In this document: positions 25,879 through 34,097 of the stretch, piece by piece | How the letters are laid out: each line of letters starts with the position of its first letter | How positions within the stretch are numbered: the stretch's first letter is position 1 | Source of the DNA: an uncultured Clostridia bacterium | GTDB lineage: Bacteria > Bacillota > Clostridia > Christensenellales > CAG-138 | NCBI GenBank assembly: GCA_934633985.1 | Contig: CAKTYU010000005.1 | Span: forward strand, 1 to 64,000 | Length of the DNA stretch: 64,000 nt | Direction of reading: 5' to 3' | The notes under the pieces: generated by a model | What the model was told of the DNA's origin: nothing | Databases searched by the model: none | Seen by the model: the letters and a program-made list of their open reading frames with translations, nothing else | Translations under genes and position numbers: made by a program

Positions 25879-25906
25879 AGCCCGCCATGAAAATGGCGGG
25901 CTTTCG
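25879..25906 (+). terminator. Terminator of the rpsF operon
   Basis: AGCCCGCCAT (25879-25888), loop GAAA, ATGGCGGGCT (25893-25902), then TTCG; perfect ten-base stem. Confidence 0.8.
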
Positions 25907-25913
25907 CAGCTTC

Positions 25914-25942
25914 AAAAAAAGTGGTCAGGGACCACTTTTTTT
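25914..25942 (-). terminator. Terminator of the serpin gene
   Basis: An A-run, GTGGT/ACCAC stem around CAGGG and a T-run, symmetric and usable in both directions. Confidence 0.8.
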
Positions 25943-25952
25943 CAAAATATAT

Positions 25953-27212
25953 TTACTTCGCCTCGGGGTTCTCCATTACGCCCACAAAGAGGGGTACGCC
26001 GGTCTCGGTATCCGCTATGGCGTATACGAAGGGCTTGTCGAAGGTCAGCTCGATGGGCTCGTCCACGGGGAGCGACATCTTCTCGGCTGTGACGGCCTCG
26101 GTGACGGCGGCGGCCTCGGTGCCCTCCTCATCAACGTCCACCCTCACCTTCTGGAGCACGGAGGATATGTACAGCGGGCCGTCCGCGCCCCTGCCCACGC
26201 CGGAAAGGTCGGCAAGGTCGGGGTCGAAGGCGTCCGTCATGCCCATGGCCTTCAGCGCGTCCTTAAGGTAGACGGAGTAGCCCGCGGCGAACTTGGGTAT
26301 GCTCAGGTTCATAAAGGTATCCGCCTTGGCCGCGGCCATAAGCTCCTTCAGCTTTGCGCCGTTCAGCGAGGCGGCATAGCCGCGCGCGTCGCCATCCTCC
26401 GGCATAAGGGCCATAAAGGTCAGCCTGCCGTCGTTGTATCGGAGCATAGCGCCCTCCGCGCCGCCGGCCTTTATGTAGCCTTCGTAGGTCTCGTACAGGT
26501 TCATAAAGGGTACCGCCGCGGCGCTTCCGTCAGCCTTGGTGAAGTCCCTGTCGTATGTGTCCTCGGCGTTGAACTTGTTCATCCACTCCGCCTTCATGTA
26601 GAGGGCGTTGAGCAGCACGAGCACCGTATTTTTGTCGTACTTTTCATCGTGCAGCTTGGGTATCATGCCGTTGGTCTTGTCGTTCACCCACTTGTTTATG
26701 GCCTTGAGCGCCTCCTCGCCGGGCAGGTCGGCGGTGTACACCTCCGGCCCGAAGCAGGCCTTTACCGTCTTGAGCCATTCCTCCTCTATTGCGGCCTTGT
26801 CGTCGTCCGCCCATATCGAGTTGGCCAGGTCCAGCCTCGTGCCGCCCTCGAGCTTGGCAAGCTGGGCCGCTATGTCCGCGCAGAGCGCAGAGACCTGCTC
26901 CCAGTCCGCGCCTAAGATCTTTTCAAACTCGGCGCGGGTATTGCCCTCTGCCCCGGGCATGAGCATGGCAAGGCAAAGGTAGGCGGAAAGCGGGGATATC
27001 ACGGGGTTTTCCCCCTCCTGGGCCGCCGCGTGCTGCATGAGCCCCGCCCCAAGGTCGCCTATCGCGGTATAGCCGCTTGCCGCGAGCAGCGTCATGTCCG
27101 CCGCCCCCACGCCGTCGGTAAGGTTCTTCACCCCGTTTGCCTGCGCGGCGCAGCCGGTGAGCATTACGGCGCACATCGTCATGGCTATGATCTTTACTAA
27201 GTGCTTTTTCAT
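25953..27212 (-). CDS. Lipoprotein serpin (protease inhibitor)
   Basis: A 419-residue serpin: a suicide inhibitor whose reactive-centre loop traps serine or cysteine proteases. A signal peptide with lipobox LTGC (Cys at about residue 20) anchors it outside the membrane. The serpin core has NPVISPLSAYLCLAMLMPGAEGNT, ANSIWADDD, LVLLNALYMKAEW and the C-terminal FDKPFVYAI with FVGVMENP. The hinge EEGTEAAAVTEAV has the small residues expected of an inhibitory serpin, and the loop continues TAEKMSLPVDEP. The start at 27212 (MKKHLVK) is preferred to the ATG 12 codons upstream. Confidence 0.93.
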   Translation of the reverse strand: MKKHLVKIIAMTMCAVMLTGCAAQANGVKNLTDGVGAADMTLLAASGYTAIGDLGAGLMQHAAAQEGENPVISPLSAYLCLAMLMPGAEGNTRAEFEKILGADWEQVSALCADIAAQLAKLEGGTRLDLANSIWADDDKAAIEEEWLKTVKACFGPEVYTADLPGEEALKAINKWVNDKTNGMIPKLHDEKYDKNTVLVLLNALYMKAEWMNKFNAEDTYDRDFTKADGSAAAVPFMNLYETYEGYIKAGGAEGAMLRYNDGRLTFMALMPEDGDARGYAASLNGAKLKELMAAAKADTFMNLSIPKFAAGYSVYLKDALKAMGMTDAFDPDLADLSGVGRGADGPLYISSVLQKVRVDVDEEGTEAAAVTEAVTAEKMSLPVDEPIELTFDKPFVYAIADTETGVPLFVGVMENPEAK

Positions 27213-27309
27213 TTTTAAAATCATCCTCCGTATTGCGGTTTTCTGCATATTAGACGTTCAGCCCCGCACAAAGGTTGCATGTTATTTTATTATTTTTGTC
27301 AACTGATGG

Positions 27310-27342
27310 TATAATATACCAAAAAGCCTGCATGGGGGGGGG
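27310..27342 (+). promoter_or_regulatory. Extended -10 promoter element and G9 tract
   Basis: TGGTATAAT (-10 at 27310-27315) lies ahead of glycerate kinase; the -35 is poor. Nine consecutive G residues (27334-27342) serve as, or overlap, the ribosome binding site. Confidence 0.5.
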
Positions 27343-27350
27343 ATATTTAC

Positions 27351-28577
27351 ATGAGCATACTGGACGATGCGCGGCTCATCATAAACGAGGCGATCGAAAG
27401 GGCACTGCCGGACAGCGCGGTGAAGGCGGCCCTCGGCTCCGTCAGCCTGCCGGATAAGGTAAAGCTCGTCAGCATAGGCAAGGCGGGCTGCCGGATGGCG
27501 AAGGCGGCATACGGCATACTGGGCGGCCGCATAGCTTCGGGCGTGGTCATAACCAAATACGGCCACTCCGAGGGGGGCCTCCCCGGTAATATCGCGGTGT
27601 ACGAGGCGGGGCATCCCGTGCCGGACCATAATTCCGTTCGGGCGGCGGAGGCGGCCCTCGCCCTCGCCCGTGGCCTGACCCCAAGCGATACGCTGATTTT
27701 CCTCATCTCCGGCGGCGGCAGCGCCCTGTTTGAAAGCCCGTTAGTCCCCCTCGAGGAATTGCAGGAGGTAAACCGGCAGCTCCTCTCCTCCGGCGCGGAC
27801 ATAACCGAGGTGAATACCATACGCAAGCGGCTCTCCGCCGTAAAGGGCGGCAGGTTCGCGCAGGCCTGCGGCGGCGCCCGCATTATCGCCATAATACTTT
27901 CCGATATAATAGGCGACCCGCTGGATATGATAGCCTCCGGCCCCGCCTGCCCGGACAGCTCCACCGCCAACGACGCCCGCGCCGTAATAAAAAAATACGG
28001 GCTGAGGCTGTCCGAAAAGGCTCTCTCCCTTATGGACGAGGAAACGCCAAAGGAGCTTGAAAACGTCGAAACGATAGTCACCGGCAGCGTGTCCCGGCTC
28101 TGCGCCTCCGCCGCGGAAGCGGCAGAAGGGCTGGGCTACAAGCCCGTCATACTCACGGCCTCCCTCTGCTGCGAGGCAAAGGAGGCGGGCAGCTTCCTTG
28201 CCTCCGTTGCCCAGTACCACAGGGGCGGCGGCCCCACGGCCTTCATAGCGGGCGGCGAGACGGTAGTCCGCATTACCGGCAAGGGCCTGGGCGGCCGCAA
28301 TCAGGAGCTTGCCCTCTCCGCCGCATCAGGCATAGCCGGAATGGAGGGCGTATGCATATTCTCCGTGGGCTCCGACGGCACGGACGGCCCCACCGACGCG
28401 GCGGGCGGCATAGTCACGGGGGAAACGAAGGGCAAGCTGGACGCTTTAGGTATATCCATACCCGAAACGCTTAAAAGCAACGATTCCTACAACGCCTTAA
28501 AGCGGGTGGACGGCCTCATATTCACCGGCCCCACCGGCACCAACGTGAACGACCTGTGCTGTATATTGATAAAATAA
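27351..28577 (+). CDS. Glycerate 2-kinase (MOFRL family)
   Basis: A 408-residue enzyme of the GckA/TtuD type that phosphorylates D-glycerate to 2-phosphoglycerate, feeding lower glycolysis. An N-terminal DUF4147 domain (about 5-235: LVSIGKAGCRMAKAA, FLISGGGSALFE, VNTIRKRLSAVKGGR) and a C-terminal MOFRL domain (about 290-400: FIAGGETVVRITGKGLGGRNQELAL, SVGSDGTDGPTDAAGG) are complete. The ATG follows the G9 tract by eight bases. It is monocistronic and ends at a terminator. Confidence 0.93.
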   Translation: MSILDDARLIINEAIERALPDSAVKAALGSVSLPDKVKLVSIGKAGCRMAKAAYGILGGRIASGVVITKYGHSEGGLPGNIAVYEAGHPVPDHNSVRAAEAALALARGLTPSDTLIFLISGGGSALFESPLVPLEELQEVNRQLLSSGADITEVNTIRKRLSAVKGGRFAQACGGARIIAIILSDIIGDPLDMIASGPACPDSSTANDARAVIKKYGLRLSEKALSLMDEETPKELENVETIVTGSVSRLCASAAEAAEGLGYKPVILTASLCCEAKEAGSFLASVAQYHRGGGPTAFIAGGETVVRITGKGLGGRNQELALSAASGIAGMEGVCIFSVGSDGTDGPTDAAGGIVTGETKGKLDALGISIPETLKSNDSYNALKRVDGLIFTGPTGTNVNDLCCILIK

Positions 28578-28583
28578 TATATT

Positions 28584-28612
28584 CCCCTCTTTTTGAGGGG
28601 CTTCTTTATTTT
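28584..28612 (+). terminator. Terminator after glycerate kinase
   Basis: CCCCTC (28584-28589), loop TTTTT, GAGGGG (28595-28600), then CTTCTTTATTTTT. The fbp extended -10 (TGCTATAAT, ending at 28632) follows. Confidence 0.75.
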
Positions 28613-28667
28613 TACAGCTTATATGCTATAATATACCTATAATAATTACTTTTGGAGGAGCTTATTC

Positions 28668-30635
28668 ATGGAGCAGGATATACGCTACCTGACCTTGCTT
28701 TCGCGGGAATTCCCCTCGGTGCAGTCCGCCTGCGCGGAGATAATAAAGCTGGAGGCTATACGCAGCCTTCCCAAGGGCACCGAGCATTTTATGAGCGACA
28801 TACACGGCGAGCACGAGGCATTCCTTCACATATTAAACAACGCCTCCGGCGCGATATGCGAAAAGATAGACGAGCTGTTTGAAAGCTCACTGACCTCCGA
28901 GGAGCGCCGGGGCCTTGCGGTGCTTATATATTACCCCGTGGAAACGCTCCACGGCATACACGAAAGGATCACCTTCGGCCTGAACGACTGGTACCGGGTC
29001 ACGCTGCACCGGCTGATCGAAATGGCCCGCTACACCGCCTCGAAATATTCCCGCTCCAAGGTGCGGAAGGCGCTGCCCCATGACTTCGCCTACATAATGG
29101 AGGAGCTTCTCAACCCGCAGGATCAATACGACAAGCACACCTATTACGACAACATAATCCGCTCCGTAATAGACACGGACATGGCGGATCCCCTCATAAT
29201 ACAGCTCTGCACCTTCATAAAGCGCATGGCGGTGGATACGCTGCACATAGTCGGCGATATATTCGACCGGGGCCCCCATGCGGACGTCATACTGGATAAC
29301 CTCATGGGCCACCACAGCGTGGATATACAGTGGGGCAACCACGACGTGCTGTGGATGGGCGCGGCGGCGGGAAGCCCGGTGTGCGTCGCGATAGCGGTAA
29401 AGAACTGCATACAGTACGACAACATGGATATGCTGGAAAACGCCTACGGCATAAACCTGCTCCCCCTGGCGGTGTTCAGCGACGTCACCTACAAAAACGC
29501 GCAGGTGTTCCGGCCCCGCTCCCTCCCCGCGGAGCACAGCCTGCCCCGGGACAGCGAGCTTTTCTCCCGTATGCACAAGGCCATGTGCGTCATAATGTTC
29601 AAGCTGGAGGGGCAGATAATAGCCCGCCGGCCGGAATATCAGATGGCTGACAGGGATATGCTCTCCCGCATAAACTATCAGGAGGGCACCATAGAGATAG
29701 AGGGCAAGGCTTACCCCCTTCGGGACAGCGACTTCCCCACCATCGACCCCGCCGACCCCAATAGGCTCACCCCGGAGGAGCAGGAGATAATAGACGGCCT
29801 CGTCTCCAGTTTCCGCCGCAGCGGAAAGCTTCAGGCCCATACCAGCTTCCTCTACTCCGTGGGCTCCATATACCGCAGGCACAACGGCAACCTGCTCTAC
29901 CACGGCTGCATACCCTGCGATGGGGACGGCGAATTTATGGAGTTCTCCCTCTATTCCGACGCGCCCCTGAAGGGGCGGGAGTTCCTGGACTGGGCGGACA
30001 GGCTGGCGCGCCAAGGCTACTTCGCCCCGGAGGGCAGCATGGAGCGGCTGCGGGGGCTGGATTTCCTCTGGTTCCTCTGGTGCGGCAGGAATTCCCCCCT
30101 TTGCGGCAGGACCAAGATAACCACCTTCGAGCGGGCGCTCATAGAGGATAAGGCCGCCTATACCGAGCCCAAGAACCCCTATTACCTGTACTACGGCAGC
30201 GAGGATTTCTGCCGCCGGATACTGGACGACTTCGACCTGCACAAGCCCTGGAGCCGCATAATCAACGGCCACATGCCGGTAAAGGTCAAGGAGGGGGAGG
30301 ACCCCAGAAAGGGCGGCGGCCGCCTGGTGGTCATAGACGGCGGCTTCTGCAAGGCCTACCAGAAGCAGACCGGCATAGCGGGCTACACCATGTTCTTCAG
30401 CTCCCACAGGATGCGCATCGCCGCCCACGAGCCCTTTACCACCCGAGAGGACGCCATATACGGCAAGAAGGACATAACCTCCCATTCCTTCATCATGGAG
30501 AACCTGCCCCGCCGGCTGATGATCTCCGACACCGACGCGGGCGAGGGCATAAAGCGCCGCATCGAGGACCTCAACGCACTCCTTGACGCCTACCGCAGCG
30601 GCGCAATAAAGACCGACTCCACGGGAAGGATATAA
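28668..30635 (+). CDS. fbp: Class III fructose-1,6-bisphosphatase
   Basis: A 655-residue Firmicutes-type FBPase, the gluconeogenic step from fructose-1,6-bisphosphate to fructose-6-phosphate. It belongs to the metallophosphatase superfamily: FMSDIHGEHEAF near residue 45, VGDIFDRGPHAD near 190 and QWGNHDVLWMGAAAG near 220 supply metal ligands; INGHMPVKVKEGEDP occurs near 525. Length and order match B. subtilis Fbp. The ribosome binding site is TTGGAGGAGC, with an extended -10 upstream. Single gene with a terminator shared with the leftward gene. Confidence 0.96.
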   Translation: MEQDIRYLTLLSREFPSVQSACAEIIKLEAIRSLPKGTEHFMSDIHGEHEAFLHILNNASGAICEKIDELFESSLTSEERRGLAVLIYYPVETLHGIHERITFGLNDWYRVTLHRLIEMARYTASKYSRSKVRKALPHDFAYIMEELLNPQDQYDKHTYYDNIIRSVIDTDMADPLIIQLCTFIKRMAVDTLHIVGDIFDRGPHADVILDNLMGHHSVDIQWGNHDVLWMGAAAGSPVCVAIAVKNCIQYDNMDMLENAYGINLLPLAVFSDVTYKNAQVFRPRSLPAEHSLPRDSELFSRMHKAMCVIMFKLEGQIIARRPEYQMADRDMLSRINYQEGTIEIEGKAYPLRDSDFPTIDPADPNRLTPEEQEIIDGLVSSFRRSGKLQAHTSFLYSVGSIYRRHNGNLLYHGCIPCDGDGEFMEFSLYSDAPLKGREFLDWADRLARQGYFAPEGSMERLRGLDFLWFLWCGRNSPLCGRTKITTFERALIEDKAAYTEPKNPYYLYYGSEDFCRRILDDFDLHKPWSRIINGHMPVKVKEGEDPRKGGGRLVVIDGGFCKAYQKQTGIAGYTMFFSSHRMRIAAHEPFTTREDAIYGKKDITSHSFIMENLPRRLMISDTDAGEGIKRRIEDLNALLDAYRSGAIKTDSTGRI

Positions 30636-30642
30636 GAGCATC

Positions 30643-30670
30643 AAAAAAGCGGCTTAACGCCGCTTTTTTA
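30643..30670. terminator. Bidirectional terminator
   Basis: AAAAAAGCGGC, loop TTAAC, GCCGCTTTTTT between convergent fbp and the DUF2974 gene. Confidence 0.88.
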
Positions 30671-30682
30671 GCTTACTCGCTA

Positions 30683-31843
30683 CTACTTCCTCTTCCTCAT
30701 CGCCATGGAAGCCCGCCTCGTCACCTTGCCCTTGAGCCGCAGGAGGCTGTCCTGGGCGGCGGCGTAGCGGTGGGTCTTGTCCTCGGAGAGCAGCATGGAG
30801 AGGGACCTTTTGAGTATGTCCTTTGTCTCCTCGTCCTCGAAGGCGCCGTTTATGGCGTTCATAAGGCCGATGGGATCCCGCTTCAGGTCGGTTATGGTGC
30901 GGGCGTTGGTGCTCCTGCAGAAGGCGAAGAGCTTGTTGACGAACTGCTCGCGAAGGCCCATATCCATGTCGTCCACCCATGCCCTGAGGGTCTTGTCCTT
31001 GCGCTTGCTGCTGCTCTTTATGTCCTCAACGTATATGAATTTCGTGCCCATGAGCTCCCATGAGAAGCCGTCGTGCTGCCATACCCCAACGGCGTTGCTC
31101 TTTACCGCGTGGTACTGGTCCTCGTGGTCCAGCAGTATACCCACTATGTCCGCCTCCGGCAGCAGGGTGGTCATGCGCCCCCGTATGCGGCTGTAGTTCT
31201 CCAGGGCTATCTGGCTCGTGGGGAAGCCGGGGCCGTCGTTGTTGTATACGGCGGTTATATGCTCCTGCACGGCGGGCAGGCAGTATGCCGCCGCGTACAC
31301 CGCAAGGTTGCCCCCCTTGGAGTGGCCCGTGATTATAAGCTCCCTGTTCCAGTCCGCCGATACCATGTTGAGGTAGCTGGCTGCGTCCCGCTGGGCGGGG
31401 ACGGGGAACATATAGCACATATTGAAGTTTTCCTTCCAGCCTATTATGGAGTCGTCGGTGCCCCGGTAGGCTACGCAGCGTATGCGGCCCTCTATGGTAA
31501 AGGTGACTGCGCTGAACTGCTCCTCCTTCTCCTCGCTCAGCTCCGAAACGTAGCCGGAAAGCACCACGCCGCCGAACCTTTCGCTGTTTGCCGCCGCCAT
31601 GAGCAGGTCGTGTATGGTATCCGGCACTATTACGCCCAGCCTGCCCTTGCTGTCCGGGTATTTCAGGAAGTATTCCTCCGCCGCCCGCTTCAGGGTTATG
31701 CCCTCCACCACGGTGTTGGGCACTATGTTGGAATAATCTATATACGCAAGCTCCGCGAATATCAGCCCGTCTATCTCGTTGAAGGGCTTTTCGGAAAAGG
31801 CCAGATCACCCCTCCACCTTATATAATCCATTATATTAGCCAT
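30683..31843 (-). CDS. DUF2974 (Mbeg1-like) alpha/beta hydrolase
   Basis: A 386-residue cytoplasmic protein of the Mbeg1/DUF2974 family, a lipase-3-like alpha/beta hydrolase. The nucleophile elbow is GHSKGGNLAVYAA (Ser at about 185), preceded by CVAYRGTDDSIIGWKENF as the oxyanion strand region. The C-terminal 120 residues are charged and helical, with a Lys/Arg-rich end. Substrate unknown. The ATG at 31843 has GGGAGGT upstream; an extension of seven codons is rejected. Confidence 0.82.
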   Translation of the reverse strand: MANIMDYIRWRGDLAFSEKPFNEIDGLIFAELAYIDYSNIVPNTVVEGITLKRAAEEYFLKYPDSKGRLGVIVPDTIHDLLMAAANSERFGGVVLSGYVSELSEEKEEQFSAVTFTIEGRIRCVAYRGTDDSIIGWKENFNMCYMFPVPAQRDAASYLNMVSADWNRELIITGHSKGGNLAVYAAAYCLPAVQEHITAVYNNDGPGFPTSQIALENYSRIRGRMTTLLPEADIVGILLDHEDQYHAVKSNAVGVWQHDGFSWELMGTKFIYVEDIKSSSKRKDKTLRAWVDDMDMGLREQFVNKLFAFCRSTNARTITDLKRDPIGLMNAINGAFEDEETKDILKRSLSMLLSEDKTHRYAAAQDSLLRLKGKVTRRASMAMRKRK

Positions 31844-31897
31844 GTATATACCTCCCTTCCCCATAAGCGGCCGCCGGCCGTTTATGTAACTATTTTT

Positions 31898-32404
31898 CTA
31901 TTTCCCGCTGCTTCCGAGGCTGCCCGTCATGCGCTGGGACTTCATCTCCATAAGCTCGTCATAGGGTATCTCGGTTATTTCCGTCTCCGGCACCGGCAGC
32001 AGCACCGCCTGGCACACCGCCTTAGTGATGTAGTACACGTTGAAGCGCTCTCCCCGCTCCTTCAGCCCCTCCAGGTATTCCCTTGCCGATTCCTTTGCAA
32101 AGTACAGCGGGACGGTGTTCAGGTTTGTCATGGGCACGAACCATTCCCCCCGGTAGCCGGAGTCTATCACGCCGCAGCGCTTGCCTATCCCCCTTGAGCC
32201 GGTGGAGCCCCGCTCCTGTATCTGGAAATAATACCCGGGCTCAAAGGCGCTGGCTATGCCGGTGGGCAGCAGCTTGGTCTCGTGGGGCTCGAGGCGTATA
32301 TACTCCCCGTCAAAGGCGAGGAATATATCGTATCCCGCGTCCTCCCCCCTCTTTGAGGGTATCACCCCATCCGGCCTTACCTTCGCAAACCACAGCTTTA
32401 CCAT
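31898..32404 (-). CDS. dUTPase-family nucleotidohydrolase
   Basis: A 168-residue trimeric dUTPase/dCTP-deaminase fold protein that removes dUTP and supplies dUMP. The five family motifs are visible: 1 at EDAGYDIFL (21-29), 2 at QERGSTGSRG (63-72), 3 at GVIDSGYRGEW (78-88), 4 at KAVCQAVLLPV (128-138) and 5 at RMTGSLGSSG (158-167). A 35-residue insert lies between motifs 3 and 4, so substrate preference may differ from ordinary Dut. An XRE regulator lies 86 bases upstream on the same strand, and the regulator-type octamer occurs in the gap. Confidence 0.85.
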   Translation of the reverse strand: MVKLWFAKVRPDGVIPSKRGEDAGYDIFLAFDGEYIRLEPHETKLLPTGIASAFEPGYYFQIQERGSTGSRGIGKRCGVIDSGYRGEWFVPMTNLNTVPLYFAKESAREYLEGLKERGERFNVYYITKAVCQAVLLPVPETEITEIPYDELMEMKSQRMTGSLGSSGK

Positions 32405-32456
32405 GTGCTTCTCCTTGTTTTTGTATATTTATATTATAAAACAAACCGGAGCGGTT

Positions 32457-32464
32457 TACCATAC
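32457..32464. promoter_or_regulatory. TACCATAC octamer upstream of the dUTPase gene
   Basis: TACCATAC lies inside GCGGTTTACCATACCGC just upstream of the dUTPase -10 (TATAAT on the minus strand near 32436). The same octamer occurs twice at the start of the XRE gene, so this is a candidate operator. Confidence 0.5.
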
Positions 32465-32490
32465 CGCGCCGGTCATTTTGCTTTATGTGC

Positions 32491-32784
32491 TTATTTTTCG
32501 TCCCTGTTCTTTTCCCGAAGATGCTCGATGAGCGCATACACCAGCCCTATGTCGCCTTGGGTAAGGCCGGAAACGCTCAGCGCCGCGCCCTCCTTCCTGC
32601 CCAGCAGATAATCTGTGGACACCCCGAATATATTCGCAAGCTCTACTATGTACTGCGTGGAGGGTACGGATATGCCCATTTCCCATGCGTTCACGCCGGA
32701 GCGGGTTATGCCGAGCTGCCTTGCAAGCTCGGTCTGTGTCATTTGCTTTTGCTCCCGCAGCGTTTTTATTCTTTCAGCTACCAT
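32491..32784 (-). CDS. XRE-family transcriptional regulator
   Basis: A 97-residue Cro/CI-type repressor. The helix-turn-helix occupies residues 5-60 (IKTLREQKQMTQTELARQLGI, RSGVNAWEMGISVP), followed by a short dimerisation tail. Its start codon lies inside a perfect inverted repeat of TACCATAC (32779-32813), suggesting autoregulation, and the same octamer marks the dUTPase promoter downstream. The gene is divergent from the beta-helix lipoprotein, whose promoter is about 90 bases away. Confidence 0.88.
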   Translation of the reverse strand: MVAERIKTLREQKQMTQTELARQLGITRSGVNAWEMGISVPSTQYIVELANIFGVSTDYLLGRKEGAALSVSGLTQGDIGLVYALIEHLREKNRDEK

Positions 32785-32813
32785 ACCGAATATCCCTTCT
32801 TTTCAGTATGGTA
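32779..32813. promoter_or_regulatory. Inverted TACCATAC/GTATGGTA repeat over the XRE start
   Basis: TACCATAC (32779-32786) and GTATGGTA (32806-32813) flank 19 bases that hold the ribosome binding site. It may be an operator or an mRNA hairpin that hides the start codon. Confidence 0.5.
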
Positions 32814-32857
32814 CGATAACCTTTAAGATATTTCATTATCATTATGATATTTGCAAT

Positions 32858-32898
32858 TGACAAACGGCTTGACAAGGGCTATGCAGCCGCAATATAAT
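32858..32898. promoter_or_regulatory. Divergent promoters: XRE gene and beta-helix lipoprotein
   Basis: Plus strand: TTGACA (32869-32874), 18 bases, TATAAT (32893-32898), driving the lipoprotein. Minus strand: TTGTCA (complement of 32858-32863), 17 bases, GATAAT (complement of 32835-32840), driving the XRE gene. The start elements lie back to back. Confidence 0.65.
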
Positions 32899-32961
32899 CA
32901 AAATATCGTCAGGTCGCGTTTTTTACGTTCATTACAATATAATTATTACAAGGGGGAAAAT

Positions 32962-34059
32962 ATGAAAAAGCTATTGGCATTGGTCATCGCCGCGGCTCTG
33001 TGCGCGGGGCTTTGCGGCTGCGCCTCTACCGTGAAGATAGACGCCGACGTCCACCTTATACCCTCCATAACCGACGGCAGCGAGCCCGACGCGGGCCTGC
33101 CCGGCGAGAAAGGCGAAAATGGCGAGCAGGGCTACGATGGCGGCTCCGGCACAAGGGTCACCAGCGCGGAGGATATAAAAAAGGCTATTGAGCAGACAGC
33201 CGAGATCAGCCTTGCGAACGACCTGATCCTCTCAGAGCCCCTGAAGATAACGGCCGATACCGTAATACACGGCAACGGGTATAAGGTGAAGCTCGATAGT
33301 GACATAAAAAATCCAATTTTTAACGGCGGCAAAAATAATCTGACCTTGGATAATATAACGCTGGACGGTCAGAACAACAGGGTTTATGATTATTTCGGCG
33401 CAATCAACGGCGGCGAGGGTTCCTCTTTGACGCTTAGCAACGTGACCATTGAAAATGTGGAGGCGGAGAGAATAATCCGCGCCGTTAGCGTACAGAGCGT
33501 AAATCTTACAAATGTAACAATCAGAAACAATAAGACAAGCAACAGCAAGGACGGCGCATACGGGCTGCTTTTCACCAACGTGGAAAACATGACGCTGAAA
33601 AACGTTTCAATCACTGATAACAATATCGGAAAAAGCCTTATCATGGTATGGGACAATGATATGATATGGGGCAATGATAAAGTGAACGCATTGACCGCCG
33701 AAAGCCTGACGATAGAGAATAACACTATCGGTGAACATATCCTTGCGACATTGGGAACAGATTGCAGCGACACCATTACGCTCACCTCCGGCTCTATCAA
33801 GGGAAATAATACAGCGGGCATCTACATGGTCGGCAATCTGACGATAGGCAAGGATATGAATGTCCAATGCAGCATCACGCTCAACAACGACAGTGATGGA
33901 AGCGTATGTACCCTCGCCAACGACGGCACTATAACAGGCGATATTGCCTCGGCTGACTGGGCGGCAAAGGATAGTGGGCTTCCCCACTACACCGGAACCG
34001 GAACGCACACCGGAAGCAAGAATAACATAACCGACCTGGCGGCTCTCGTGCAGCCGTAA
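32962..34059 (+). CDS. Lipoprotein with collagen-like and beta-helix regions
   Basis: A 365-residue surface lipoprotein. The signal peptide ends at lipobox LCGC (Cys at about residue 20), followed by a short Gly-X-Y run (GLPGEKGENGEQGYDGGSG) and then about 290 residues of right-handed beta-helix with repeating NLTLDNITLDG, LTLSNVTIEN, NLTNVTIRNN and LKNVSITDNN turns, Asn-rich as in pectate-lyase-like adhesins. Most of the helix (33300-33860) is visibly more AT-rich than the surroundings. The ATG at 32962 has AAGGGGG upstream. Surface binding or polysaccharide interaction is inferred; no catalytic residues were recognised. Confidence 0.8.
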   Translation: MKKLLALVIAAALCAGLCGCASTVKIDADVHLIPSITDGSEPDAGLPGEKGENGEQGYDGGSGTRVTSAEDIKKAIEQTAEISLANDLILSEPLKITADTVIHGNGYKVKLDSDIKNPIFNGGKNNLTLDNITLDGQNNRVYDYFGAINGGEGSSLTLSNVTIENVEAERIIRAVSVQSVNLTNVTIRNNKTSNSKDGAYGLLFTNVENMTLKNVSITDNNIGKSLIMVWDNDMIWGNDKVNALTAESLTIENNTIGEHILATLGTDCSDTITLTSGSIKGNNTAGIYMVGNLTIGKDMNVQCSITLNNDSDGSVCTLANDGTITGDIASADWAAKDSGLPHYTGTGTHTGSKNNITDLAALVQP

Positions 34060-34066
34060 ACAATAC

Positions 34067-34097
34067 TTAAAAAGAGGGCTTGCGCCCTCTTTTTTTA
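34067..34097. terminator. Bidirectional terminator
   Basis: AGAGGGC (34073-34079), loop TTGC, GCCCTCT (34084-34090) flanked by A and T runs. Confidence 0.85.

Noticed and set aside
28887..30644. 585-codon open frame opposite fbp
   Set aside because: Antisense shadow of a complete class III FBPase; composition and lack of start signals argue against a gene.
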